Shown: one piece after another, positions 1-6,652 of the stretch
How positions within the stretch are numbered: position 1 is the first letter of the stretch
Layout: every line of letters begins with the position of its first letter
DNA from: Actinomycetes bacterium
Lineage (GTDB): Bacteria; Actinomycetota; Actinomycetes; Mycobacteriales; Mycobacteriaceae
Direction: 5' to 3'
Length of the DNA stretch: 6,727 nucleotides
Assembly: GCA_023417985.1 (NCBI GenBank)
Contig: JAEZDV010000149.1
Location: forward strand, 1-6,727
Translations under genes and position numbers: made by a program
Notes under the pieces: generated by a model
What the model saw: the letters and a program-made list of their open reading frames with translations, nothing else
Told to the model about the DNA's origin: nothing
Databases searched by the model: none

Positions 1-30
1 GGATGAGAAACGGGGGTCACGTCAGCCGAA

Positions 31-57
31 TTGAGAGCTATAGGCACGCTTTATAAA
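31..57 (+). promoter_or_regulatory. Possible sigma-70-type promoter before the secretion operon
   Basis: A TTGAGA hexamer (31-36) resembles a -35 box and TATAAA (52-57) a -10 box. They are separated by 15 bases, which is short of the usual 16-18. Transcription from here would give a leader of roughly 40 bases before the start codon at 105. The call rests only on these two hexamers, and alphaproteobacterial promoters are hard to recognise by eye, so confidence is low. The true promoter could lie to the left of the window. Confidence 0.25.
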
Positions 58-75
58 AAGCGCTGATATAAGCGC
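47..75. repeat. Two overlapping small palindromes in the operon leader
   Basis: Positions 47-62 form a perfect 6-bp inverted repeat (CGCTTT / AAAGCG) around a 4-base loop. Positions 60-75 form a second one (GCGCT / AGCGC) around a 6-base loop. They share GCG at 60-62, so only one can form at a time in RNA. No T-run follows, so this is not a typical terminator. Overlap with the candidate -10 box makes an operator or a leader structure possible, but no regulator can be named. Confidence 0.35.
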
Positions 76-104
76 ACCATTCAGAATCATCGGGGGGCAG
101 TTCG

Positions 105-1838
105 TTGTTAAAAAATCTTCTTCCCGATAATCCTAATACAAAACCCATCAAATACGCCTTAGAAGCCTGCTGGCAACATTTTGGGTGGGCGGCGCTGTTC
201 AGCGCCCTGGTCAACCTACTGTATCTGACCCCTACCCTTTATATGATGCAGGTGTATGACCGCGTTGTCCCCACCGGCGGCATCACCACACTTGCATTTC
301 TTACGATTGCAACGGTTGCCGCTCTCGCCTCTCTATCTGCACTCGATTGGCTGCGCGGTCGCCTACTCTTAAGGTCAAGCCTGAGATTGGACCTATTACT
401 TTCCGCCTCTATCCTCGGGCGGGTAGCCAGCCAAGACGCTCCTTCCTCCAACACCTCTGCCCTGCGCGAATTCGATCACGTTCGAACCGCAATGTCTGGT
501 CAGGCAGCCTTGGCTCTTTTCGACGCCCCCTGGACACCGATTTACCTCATCTGCTGCTTCATGCTCCATCCTGCTATCGGGGTGCTTACGCTCGTAGGAG
601 GCACGGCTCTATTTCTTCTGGCCAGCGCCAATGAAAGGGCCAACCGTACCACCTTAAAAGAGGCCAGAACCGCCACCAATTCCGCCTATTCAGCACAAGA
701 AGCTCTGACTGGACAATTCGAGATCGTCAGGGCCATGGGTATGCAAAAGGCCAGCATCCACCATCAAATTGATACCCGGCACAAGGCTGTTACGACACAG
801 ATCGTCGGCCAGATGACCAGCGGCCAATATAATGCCCTCATCAAGTTTTTGCGGCTTACCCTTCAGTCCATCTCCCTTGGCCTGGCCGCCTGGCTGACAG
901 TTAAGGGGCAGATGTCAGCAGGTGCCATTATCGCGTCTTCGGTTCTGCTCAGTCGCGCAGTGGCACCGATTGAGGTCCTAGTCGGCGCATGGCCTAGCAT
1001 CGTTCAGGCCAAGGCAAGCTGGAAGGTCATCCTAGATCTCTTCAGCCAGACCAGATCAGAAGAAGAGCGCGCCACCCAACTTCCTGTGCCGACAGGTTTC
1101 CTAAAGTTAGAAAATGTATCCCTGCGCCATCACGGCACAGAGGAGGCTCAGCTGCGGCAGATATCCTTAGAAGTGCACCCCGGACAGACCTTAGGTATCA
1201 TTGGTCACAGCGGCTCAGGAAAATCCTCATTAGCACGCATCATTTCTGGCGGGTTACGGCCAAGCAGCGGCACTATACGGCTGGATGGTGCCTCCTACGA
1301 AGCTTGGGACGGCGACGGCCTGGCCAAATTCATCGGCTATCTGCCACAGGCTCCCAGCCTGTTTCCCGGCACAATCAAAGAAAATATCGCCCGCTTCACT
1401 ACCCTCACGGAGGGCGACCAAGACACAATCGATCAGCAAGTCATTGAAGCCGCAAAAATGGCTGGCACTCATCAACTTATACAGCAGTTGCCCAAGGGTT
1501 ATGACACCCAGCTTGGTCCGTTCGGAACTGGCGTATCCGCCGGCCAGGCACAACGCATAGCCTTGGCTCGAGCTCTTTTTCGAAACCCACCCCTGCTCAT
1601 TTTGGATGAACCCAACTCCAACCTCGACCATGAAGGCGAGATTGCACTGAGTCATGCCATCAAAAAGTGCGCCGAGCGTGGATCAGCTGTGATCGTGGTC
1701 GCCCATAGAGCCGGCATACTGTCTCAAGTCGATCGTCTCGCCATGCTGAAAGCAGGAAAACTCATCGTCGAAGGTCCGCGCGAAGATGTCCTCAACAGCA
1801 TCCGCGCACCTCAACCCCATTCCGTCCCGGCCCAATGA
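105..1838 (+). CDS. Type I secretion ABC transporter, permease/ATPase fusion (PrtD/RsaD/HlyB class)
   Basis: This is the inner-membrane motor of a type I secretion system. It binds the C-terminal signal of an unfolded substrate and uses ATP to push it through the fusion protein and a TolC-like channel. The 577 residues match PrtD-type transporters, with no C39 peptidase or C39-like domain in front. Residues about 25-300 are the transmembrane domain (hydrophobic stretches near 25-46, 60-80, 145-175 and 252-290). The ATPase domain follows: Walker A GHSGSGKS at 367-374, Q-loop Q415, signature VSAGQ at 477-481, Walker B ending LLILDE at 497-502, D-loop SNLD at 505-508 and H-loop H534. DEPNSNLD is typical of the PrtD branch. 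The start is TTG at 105, with a G-rich stretch at 92-97 as a weak ribosome site. An in-frame stop at 69-71 and no ATG before the membrane domain support it. The gene overlaps or abuts the next one, indicating an operon. Confidence 0.95.
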   Translation: MLKNLLPDNPNTKPIKYALEACWQHFGWAALFSALVNLLYLTPTLYMMQVYDRVVPTGGITTLAFLTIATVAALASLSALDWLRGRLLLRSSLRLDLLLSASILGRVASQDAPSSNTSALREFDHVRTAMSGQAALALFDAPWTPIYLICCFMLHPAIGVLTLVGGTALFLLASANERANRTTLKEARTATNSAYSAQEALTGQFEIVRAMGMQKASIHHQIDTRHKAVTTQIVGQMTSGQYNALIKFLRLTLQSISLGLAAWLTVKGQMSAGAIIASSVLLSRAVAPIEVLVGAWPSIVQAKASWKVILDLFSQTRSEEERATQLPVPTGFLKLENVSLRHHGTEEAQLRQISLEVHPGQTLGIIGHSGSGKSSLARIISGGLRPSSGTIRLDGASYEAWDGDGLAKFIGYLPQAPSLFPGTIKENIARFTTLTEGDQDTIDQQVIEAAKMAGTHQLIQQLPKGYDTQLGPFGTGVSAGQAQRIALARALFRNPPLLILDEPNSNLDHEGEIALSHAIKKCAERGSAVIVVAHRAGILSQVDRLAMLKAGKLIVEGPREDVLNSIRAPQPHSVPAQ

Positions 1839-3168
1839 CATGGTCAAGTCTATAACCCCCGCCCTCCAGGATAGCCCTGACTTTGAAATTCGGCTCGGCC
1901 TCACCATAGTCGGCGTCTTTTGTATGCTCATTCTGGCTTGGTCGAGTTTTGCCCAGTTGGATGCCGGATCCTATGCTCAAGGCGAAGTCTCTGTTTCTGG
2001 CAACAGCCAAAGCGTTCAACATCGTGACGGAGGCATCATTTCCAGCCTGAAAGTGGCTGAAGGCGACCTAGTCCAGGCTGGACAAATCCTGGTCGAACTT
2101 TCGCCCGAAGAGACCTTAGCCTCTGAACGAAGCACAACGGCACAGGTCTATGCCCTTATCGCGCAAAAGGCACGGATGCTGGCAGAACGTGATCGCCTGC
2201 CAAACATAAAGATTCCTGTCGAGCTATTGAACCTACCTGCGGAGGATCAGGTCCTTGCCGATGAAGCCATTCGTCTACAACAACAACACTTCAACGCTCG
2301 TCGTAATGGGCGGACGACCGAAAGCGGCGTCCTGACACATCGAACCTTGCAACTCATCGAAGAAGCCAAGGGCCTGGAACGCCAGACCCTGTCTATTCGT
2401 GAACAAGCCCGATTGATCCATGAAGAACTGGAAGCCATGCGCAGCCTCATGGAAAAGGGCTATGCACCGCTAACCCGTGTCAGGGCCCTAGAGCGATCAG
2501 CCGCCGCCCTATCAGGCGAAGAGGCAGGTCTCAGCGCCCAGTTGGCGCGGACAAAAGCGGCCATCAGCGAAGCCCAGCTCAATGCCACGGGTGTGGATGT
2601 GCGCCTCAATGAACAGGTGTCTGACGAACTCAGACAGGTGGATGTTCAGCTCAATGACCTGCAACCCAGACTAAGAGAATTACGCGGCCGCATTGCGCGT
2701 CTTGCCATCCGTGCCCCGGTCGCGGGCAGTGTGGTTGACCTCAAGGTGTTCACCCTTGGCGGCGTTATCCAGCCTGGCCAGACCCTGATGCAGATCGTTC
2801 CGCATGATGCGTCCCAGATCATCGTCGCCTCGGTCAACCCTATGGACATCGACAACCTGCGTATAGGGATGGACACCAAGATCCAGTTTCCCAGTTTGCG
2901 GGATCGATCCCCTCCCGTCCTTCTTGGACAGGTTAAGACCATATCTGCTGACAGCCTTATCTCGGAAACCGACCGAACGGGAACAGCCTATTATCGCGTA
3001 GAAATCTCAATTCCTGATAATGAGCTGAAAAAGCTGGGCTCATCGGCCCAGGAAATCCGTCCCGGAATGCCCGTAGAAGTCGTCATCATCACGCGCAAAC
3101 GCAGCCTGTTCCAGTACCTAAGCGAACCGCTCACACGCAATCTGTTCCGTTCAGGCAGCGAAAGCTGA
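1786..3168 (+). CDS. Type I secretion membrane-fusion (adaptor) protein, HlyD/PrtE/RsaE family
   Basis: This is the periplasmic adaptor that joins the ABC transporter to the outer-membrane channel. Of 460 residues, 1-35 are cytoplasmic and about 36-57 form the single membrane anchor. Residues 68-105 are the first half of the lipoyl/barrel-sandwich domain (VQHRDGGIISSLKVAEGD at 77-94). About 110-300 is a long helical hairpin rich in Glu, Arg, Gln and Leu. Residues 308-339 are the second lipoyl half (IRAPVAGSVVDLK), and the beta-barrel and conserved tail RPGMPVEVVI (425-434) follow. The length is normal for PrtE-type adaptors. The start is uncertain: ATG 1786 overlaps the transporter gene by 53 bases and has a GAAGGT about 10 bases upstream. 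ATG 1840 lies one base after the transporter stop and gives 442 residues that begin 18 residues before the anchor. Both fit the family, and the domain call does not depend on the choice. Confidence 0.93.
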   Translation: MSSTASAHLNPIPSRPNDMVKSITPALQDSPDFEIRLGLTIVGVFCMLILAWSSFAQLDAGSYAQGEVSVSGNSQSVQHRDGGIISSLKVAEGDLVQAGQILVELSPEETLASERSTTAQVYALIAQKARMLAERDRLPNIKIPVELLNLPAEDQVLADEAIRLQQQHFNARRNGRTTESGVLTHRTLQLIEEAKGLERQTLSIREQARLIHEELEAMRSLMEKGYAPLTRVRALERSAAALSGEEAGLSAQLARTKAAISEAQLNATGVDVRLNEQVSDELRQVDVQLNDLQPRLRELRGRIARLAIRAPVAGSVVDLKVFTLGGVIQPGQTLMQIVPHDASQIIVASVNPMDIDNLRIGMDTKIQFPSLRDRSPPVLLGQVKTISADSLISETDRTGTAYYRVEISIPDNELKKLGSSAQEIRPGMPVEVVIITRKRSLFQYLSEPLTRNLFRSGSES

Positions 3169-3181
3169 GCAATATTAACAA

Positions 3182-3200
3182 CAAATAGCTTCACTATTTG
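3182..3200 (+). promoter_or_regulatory. Hairpin in the gap between adaptor and RTX genes
   Basis: CAAATAG (3182-3188) and CTATTTG (3194-3200) form a perfect 7-bp stem with a 5-base loop, 14 bases after the adaptor stop codon. The stem is AT-rich and not followed by a T-run, so it is a poor intrinsic terminator. It could be an RNA processing or stability element that lets the substrate gene be expressed at a different level from the exporter genes. The rest of the 124-base gap is AT-rich and might hold a second promoter, but no convincing -35/-10 pair was seen. Confidence 0.4.
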
Positions 3201-3292
3201 CTTCCAAAATTAAAATTCAGCACTACTAATAGTCGTAAGAATGCACGGCGTTCGCTCACCCCCGACCACACATGAAACCCTGACGAGAAATC

Positions 3293-6199
3293 ATGGCCAA
3301 CATCACCGGCACCGAAGGCACCGACACGATCACCGGAACTGCCGGTGACGATCACATCAAGGGCCTCGGCGGTAGCGACACGATTAATGCTGGCGCAGGT
3401 GATGACATTGTCGAAGGTGGGGATGGTGATGATATCCTCGATGGTCAAACCGGTTCCGACACCCTCTATGGCGGCGCTGGCGATGACTGGCTCTACGCTC
3501 GGGATGATGGCGGCACCGACTACCTCTATGGCGGAGATGGTAACGACCGCCTATCTCTCACGCGACAATCTGGAACGGCTTTTCTGGACGGAGGGGCCGG
3601 TAATGATATCATTACTGTGCAGCAATTCTCCGGCCAAGCCACCGTCGATGCTGGTAGCGTAACCGTCGATGCTGGTAGCGGAAATGACATCATTAGGCTT
3701 TGGACAGGCGCCCACGTAACGCTCGGTACTGGTGCTGACACCATAGATATGGGCAACGCGTCTTCTCGCTACCATTCAACCGTCACCGACTTTGGAAGCG
3801 ATGACGCAATCGACATGGCAGGCCTCCTCAACAGTGATACCAACTGGAGCGGAACAGGTAATCCTTTTGCTACCGGCCACATCCGCCTTGTTCAAAATGG
3901 AAATGACACCCTCGTAGAGGTGCTGACCTCCAGCGGCTATATCACTTCCCTCACCCTTCAGAATGTCCAGGCCTCCAGCCTCACCGCCAGTAACTTCTCT
4001 GGCTTTGCGCCTAAAGTTGCACCACCAACAGCAAAGGTGAATGCGCCTGTACAACTGATAGAAGGCGAGACGGGCGAGCTATCGATCACCTTCTTCGACG
4101 TCAGCACCCTGAACACCACCATCACGGTCACAGCCACGGGCAAGTCCACCGCCACAGGACAGGATGTCAGCTTTACAGTCGGCACCTACCAGATCAGCAT
4201 GGCTCAAGCCCCGGCCAAGGATTACACCCATAGCCTGGGCCAAATTACAGGCTTGGACGACCTCCTGATCGAAGGTCTCGAGAATCTTACGCTTCAGATC
4301 ACCGCTACAGGCCAGGTTTTAGAAGGCTTTGGCAGTACGGCGAACATTACTGTCGACATCCTGGATAACGACCTGCGCGGCACCCGCAAGGATGATGTCC
4401 TGAACGGCGATGAAGGCCTCAATCTGCTTGAAGGTGGTGCCGGTAACGACACCCTCACAGGATTTGGCGGCAACGACCATCTTTATGGACAGGCCGGTAA
4501 TGACATCCTGCTAGGCGGACACGGCAACGACATCCTGTCTGGGGGCCGTGGAAACGACGTCATCAATGGCGGCGAAGGGATCGACACCCTTCTGCTGGAT
4601 GGTAAGCCCAGCGACTATGCCATTCGGCGTCTGGCCGATGGCAGCATCCAGATCAAGGGCTTCAAGGAAACAGATACTGTTCGCAATATTGAACAGATCA
4701 GTTTTGATAGCGGCCGCACCACCGTGACCTTGGCTGAGTTTGAACAGCAGTTGTTCGACCCATATGCCTATATGGTCGCCAACCCGGACATCTTCCGTGC
4801 CTATGGCATCAATGGCACCGACGCCGCTCGGGCTCATTACTTCAAGAACGGTGTGCGCGAAGGACGAGATACCGGCAGTTTTGATGCCATGACCTACCTT
4901 GCAAGCTATTCTGATCTAATCCGCGCCTTTGGTAACAACACCGAAAAGGCAACTCTGCACTACTTGAACAGCGGCCTCAAAGAAGGCCGCACGCATGATC
5001 GCTTCGACGCTCTCACCTATGCCGCATCCAACAAAGACCTGGCTCTAGCTTTTGGCATTGATACTGCCGCTGCAACCCGCCACTTTGTAACCCATGGCTA
5101 TAAGGAAGGGCGCTCGACAACCAGTTTCGATGGCCTCATCTATGCTGCGTCAAATGCAGATGTCGCCAAGCTGATAGGCTATGACGCCACAGGGGCAACG
5201 CAAAATTATCTGACCTTTGGGGTTAAGAATGGCCTTGCGACCAAGGGCTTTGATCCACTGATCTATATTGCTTCGCACAAGGATTTGATCCGTGCATTTG
5301 GGACCAATCAAGAAAGCGCTCTAAAGCATTACCTGACATCGGGCGCACATGAAGGTCGCAGCACCAATAGCTTTAACCCATTAGACTATGCTGCATCCAA
5401 CACAGAATTGGCCCGCCTCTTTGGCTTAGACGCCAAGGCTGCCACCTTGCATTACATCAGTCAGGGTTCGTCTCAGAACTATGTCACTAGCGGGTTTGAT
5501 GCAGTGGCCTATCTACTGACCTATAGCGATCTTGCTGGCATGGGCAGCGAACGCGCACTGTCTCATTGGCTCTCACACGGTGCCGATGAAAACCGCTTGG
5601 GCGATACCAAGTTTGGTCGTGAACAGAAAAATCACAAATTAAGTGCCGAAACCAAAGGCAACTTGGAAATAAGCGGTGATCGCGACTGGTTCGAAACCCA
5701 GTTGAAAAAGGGCGATCTGGTCAATTTTGAAGTCACTGGCTCTGCGAACTCAGTGCAGCTTTTTGATACCCTGGGCAACCGCATCACCTCGGTCAACGGT
5801 CAGTTTGAGATCAAGGTTGAGGGCAAGTATTTTGTCGTTGTCTTCGGCGCAGCCGGTAGCACGGGTGAGTTCCAATTGGTTACCAATGTCAACAACACAT
5901 CGGCAACAAAGACTCAAGAAACGGCTGAACAGATAGTGTTGGAAAGCCACTACGAAGTCTCCGAATTTTCCATGACTTCGTTCCAAGATAGCGATTTCAT
6001 CATCAACATGGATGAGGCTAAAATTGACCTCCCGACCAAGATGTCGAATCCAATAGCTATGGAGGAGACTTCAATTGATGAAATTTTCTCTCATCGGAAT
6101 TTCAACACAGATAATCAGATCAATGGGCTTGGCGCGCCAATCGATATTTTAATCGACTGGAACATCCCCACTATATCCGATGATTGGATGATCCAATAA
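3293..6199 (+). CDS. Large RTX exoprotein with Calx-beta-like, 41-residue repeat and PPC-like domains; probable type I secretion substrate
   Basis: This 968-residue protein has no Sec signal peptide and directly follows the exporter genes, so it is very probably their cargo. Order: RTX nonapeptides at about 14-133 (GGAGDD, GGDGND, GGAGND); a segment at 160-237 resembling the terminal module of many RTX exoproteins (VTDFGSDDAIDMAGLL, then NPFATGHIRLVQNGNDTL); a Calx-beta-like domain at 245-360 ending ITVDILDND; a second RTX block at 362-430; a post-RTX beta segment at 431-485 with NIEQISF; seven repeats of about 41 residues at 488-770; a PPC-like domain at about 780-865 (GDRDWFETQLKKGD); and an acidic tail at 868-968, the likely place of the uncleaved secretion signal. 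Calcium would fold the RTX parts outside the cell. No protease, lipase or other catalytic motif was recognised, so a surface-layer, adhesin or matrix role is inferred. ATG 3293 has only a weak purine-rich ribosome site (GACGAGAAA) before it. Confidence 0.92.
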   Translation: MANITGTEGTDTITGTAGDDHIKGLGGSDTINAGAGDDIVEGGDGDDILDGQTGSDTLYGGAGDDWLYARDDGGTDYLYGGDGNDRLSLTRQSGTAFLDGGAGNDIITVQQFSGQATVDAGSVTVDAGSGNDIIRLWTGAHVTLGTGADTIDMGNASSRYHSTVTDFGSDDAIDMAGLLNSDTNWSGTGNPFATGHIRLVQNGNDTLVEVLTSSGYITSLTLQNVQASSLTASNFSGFAPKVAPPTAKVNAPVQLIEGETGELSITFFDVSTLNTTITVTATGKSTATGQDVSFTVGTYQISMAQAPAKDYTHSLGQITGLDDLLIEGLENLTLQITATGQVLEGFGSTANITVDILDNDLRGTRKDDVLNGDEGLNLLEGGAGNDTLTGFGGNDHLYGQAGNDILLGGHGNDILSGGRGNDVINGGEGIDTLLLDGKPSDYAIRRLADGSIQIKGFKETDTVRNIEQISFDSGRTTVTLAEFEQQLFDPYAYMVANPDIFRAYGINGTDAARAHYFKNGVREGRDTGSFDAMTYLASYSDLIRAFGNNTEKATLHYLNSGLKEGRTHDRFDALTYAASNKDLALAFGIDTAAATRHFVTHGYKEGRSTTSFDGLIYAASNADVAKLIGYDATGATQNYLTFGVKNGLATKGFDPLIYIASHKDLIRAFGTNQESALKHYLTSGAHEGRSTNSFNPLDYAASNTELARLFGLDAKAATLHYISQGSSQNYVTSGFDAVAYLLTYSDLAGMGSERALSHWLSHGADENRLGDTKFGREQKNHKLSAETKGNLEISGDRDWFETQLKKGDLVNFEVTGSANSVQLFDTLGNRITSVNGQFEIKVEGKYFVVVFGAAGSTGEFQLVTNVNNTSATKTQETAEQIVLESHYEVSEFSMTSFQDSDFIINMDEAKIDLPTKMSNPIAMEETSIDEIFSHRNFNTDNQINGLGAPIDILIDWNIPTISDDWMIQ
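3332..3691 (+). repeat. RTX calcium-binding repeat block 1 (N-terminal)
   Basis: Residues 14-133 of the large exoprotein contain Gly/Asp-rich nonapeptides of the GGxGxDxUx type, for example GGAGDDWLY, GGDGNDRLS and GGAGNDIIT. They are partly interrupted at about 67-75 and 86-97. In the family each pair of turns forms a beta-roll that binds calcium between repeats. The block begins almost at the initiator Met, which is unusual because RTX arrays normally precede the C-terminal secretion signal. Confidence 0.88.
3641..3682 (+). repeat. 21-bp tandem duplication inside RTX block 1
   Basis: Two adjacent 21-base copies (3641-3661 and 3662-3682) are identical at 20 positions and differ only at the twentieth (T versus G). 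They encode TVDAGSV then TVDAGSG, an in-frame 7-residue duplication. Such near-identity, while neighbouring RTX units have diverged at the DNA level, suggests a recent replication-slippage event. Seven residues is not the 9-residue RTX period. Confidence 0.85.
4376..4582 (+). repeat. RTX calcium-binding repeat block 2
   Basis: Residues 362-430 of the exoprotein hold a compact and regular array: GGAGNDTLT, GFGGNDHLY, GQAGNDILL, GGHGNDILS and GGRGNDVIN, ending GGEGIDTLL. It is more regular than block 1 and is followed at 431-485 by the beta segment with a NIE motif (NIEQISFDSGRTTVTL) that often caps RTX arrays in serralysin-like and other alphaproteobacterial exoproteins. Confidence 0.9.
4754..5602 (+). 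repeat. Seven tandem repeats of about 41 residues (123 bp)
   Basis: Units begin with Phe at residues 488, 530, 571, 612, 653, 694 and 735, a spacing of 42 and then 41 throughout. The visible consensus is FDxLxYxASxxDLxxxFG, then about 7 residues with Ala, then HYxxxGxxEGR. The EGR end is kept in units 1, 2, 3 and 5, changed to KNG in unit 4 and SQN in unit 6, and is ENR in the shortened unit 7. The predicted content is two short helices per unit. DNA copies have diverged strongly, so the array is old. I recall similar repeats in exoproteins of Alphaproteobacteria and cyanobacteria but cannot give a family name. The function is unknown; binding or spacer roles are possible. Confidence 0.85.
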
Positions 6200-6253
6200 T
6201 GGAACGACCATACCTTTAGGCTCATAATTCATAACCAGAAGAGCAAGGAAACG

Positions 6254-6289
6254 GCATCTATCGTAGCCGATAGAGTCAATGCGTTTTTT
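6254..6289 (+). terminator. Likely rho-independent terminator of the RTX gene
   Basis: CTATCG (6258-6263) and CGATAG (6268-6273) pair around a TAGC loop, and T6257/A6274 can add a seventh pair. Alternatively GCAT (6254-6257) pairs with ATGC (6279-6282), leaving a 5-base bulge and bringing the stem next to six T residues at 6284-6289. The site lies about 55 bases after the RTX stop codon in the expected orientation. The bulge or the 9-base gap before the T-run makes it imperfect. Confidence 0.55.
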
Positions 6290-6361
6290 GTGGCCTAAAA
6301 TGCAGGGCGCGTTGTCCTTGAGCTACAATGGGCCCCCTTTTTCTCGCAGTTCAAAGTCATG

Positions 6362-6388
6362 CGATGCACCTTTAGATAAGGTGCGTCG
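6362..6388. repeat. Strong 11-bp hairpin or palindrome
   Basis: Positions 6362-6372 pair with 6378-6388 over 11 bp, with one G-T wobble (T6365/G6385) and a 5-base loop TAGAT. The central GCACCTT/AAGGTGC part is perfect. No T-run follows on either strand, so it is not a standard terminator. It could be a protein-binding palindrome or part of a structured RNA. Confidence 0.6.
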
Positions 6389-6500
6389 ATATTAACGGTG
6401 TGGCGTTCGGACAGCGCACCTGACAGCCTTAATAATTCGCACGAAGAAATCTGAAGTGCTCAATATGACCATTATTCAGGCATAGCGCGGGTCGAAATCT

Positions 6501-6541
6501 GGGCCGCTTCCTAGTTATCGATCATAACTTAGGGAGCGCCC
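6501..6541. repeat. Long imperfect palindrome, 17 paired bases
   Basis: GGGC (6501-6504) pairs with GCCC (6538-6541), 6506-6512 with 6531-6537 (one T-G wobble), and AGTTAT (6513-6518) with ATAACT (6524-6529). Single-base bulges sit at C6505 and T6530 and the loop is CGATC. At 41 bases with 17 pairs it is the strongest structure in the window. Neither strand continues into a T-run. Possible roles are a mobile-element end, an integrase or excision accessory site, or a structured RNA; none is proven. Confidence 0.65.
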
Positions 6542-6652
6542 AAATTACTCCTATAGCCCAGTGTGGGTTGTCGATGGGACAGGCTAGAAACCTCACCCAA
6601 CCAAATCATCAGAACATCGTAATATATAAACTTTAAGAGTCGATTGACCTTA

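Larger units (their letters stand above)
6200..6652. other. Non-coding stretch between the RTX gene and the tRNA fragment
   Basis: No reading frame with coding character was found on either strand. The longest candidates are a few dozen codons and lack ribosome sites and recognisable sequence. The stretch contains a likely terminator, two strong hairpins and AT-rich sequence near 6618-6655. No transposase remnant, CRISPR repeat or complete RNA gene was recognised. The content suits the decayed or regulatory end of an integrated element. Confidence 0.6.

Noticed and set aside
8..20. GGGGGTCA at the left edge shared with the tRNA fragment, as a second attachment repeat
   Set aside because: Only eight bases match and the surrounding bases do not align with a tRNA, so it is not a credible direct repeat.
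3..56. Short frame starting with ATG at the left edge (17 codons)
   Set aside because: It is too short, has no visible ribosome site in the window, and may be chance; it overlaps the candidate promoter.
1254..1655. 133-codon reading frame on the minus strand inside the transporter gene
   Set aside because: It lies opposite the conserved ATPase motifs and has no recognisable domain or ribosome site; it is a shadow of the real gene.
3345..3662. 105-codon + strand frame within the RTX gene, rich in Met, Ser and Thr
   Set aside because: It is a frame-shifted reading of the RTX repeats; the low-complexity composition is explained by the repeated DNA.
4511..4837. 108-codon reading frame on the minus strand opposite the second RTX block
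   Set aside because: It is opposite a well-supported repeat-coding region and its composition simply mirrors the Gly/Asp repeats.
3332..5602. CRISPR array or DNA-level satellite suggested by regular spacing
   Set aside because: The periodicity is in the protein (RTX nonapeptides and 41-residue units); the DNA copies are diverged and continuously coding.
6530..6610. Minus-strand frame of about 26 codons in the right non-coding region
   Set aside because: There is no ribosome site or recognisable peptide, and its end runs into the long palindrome.
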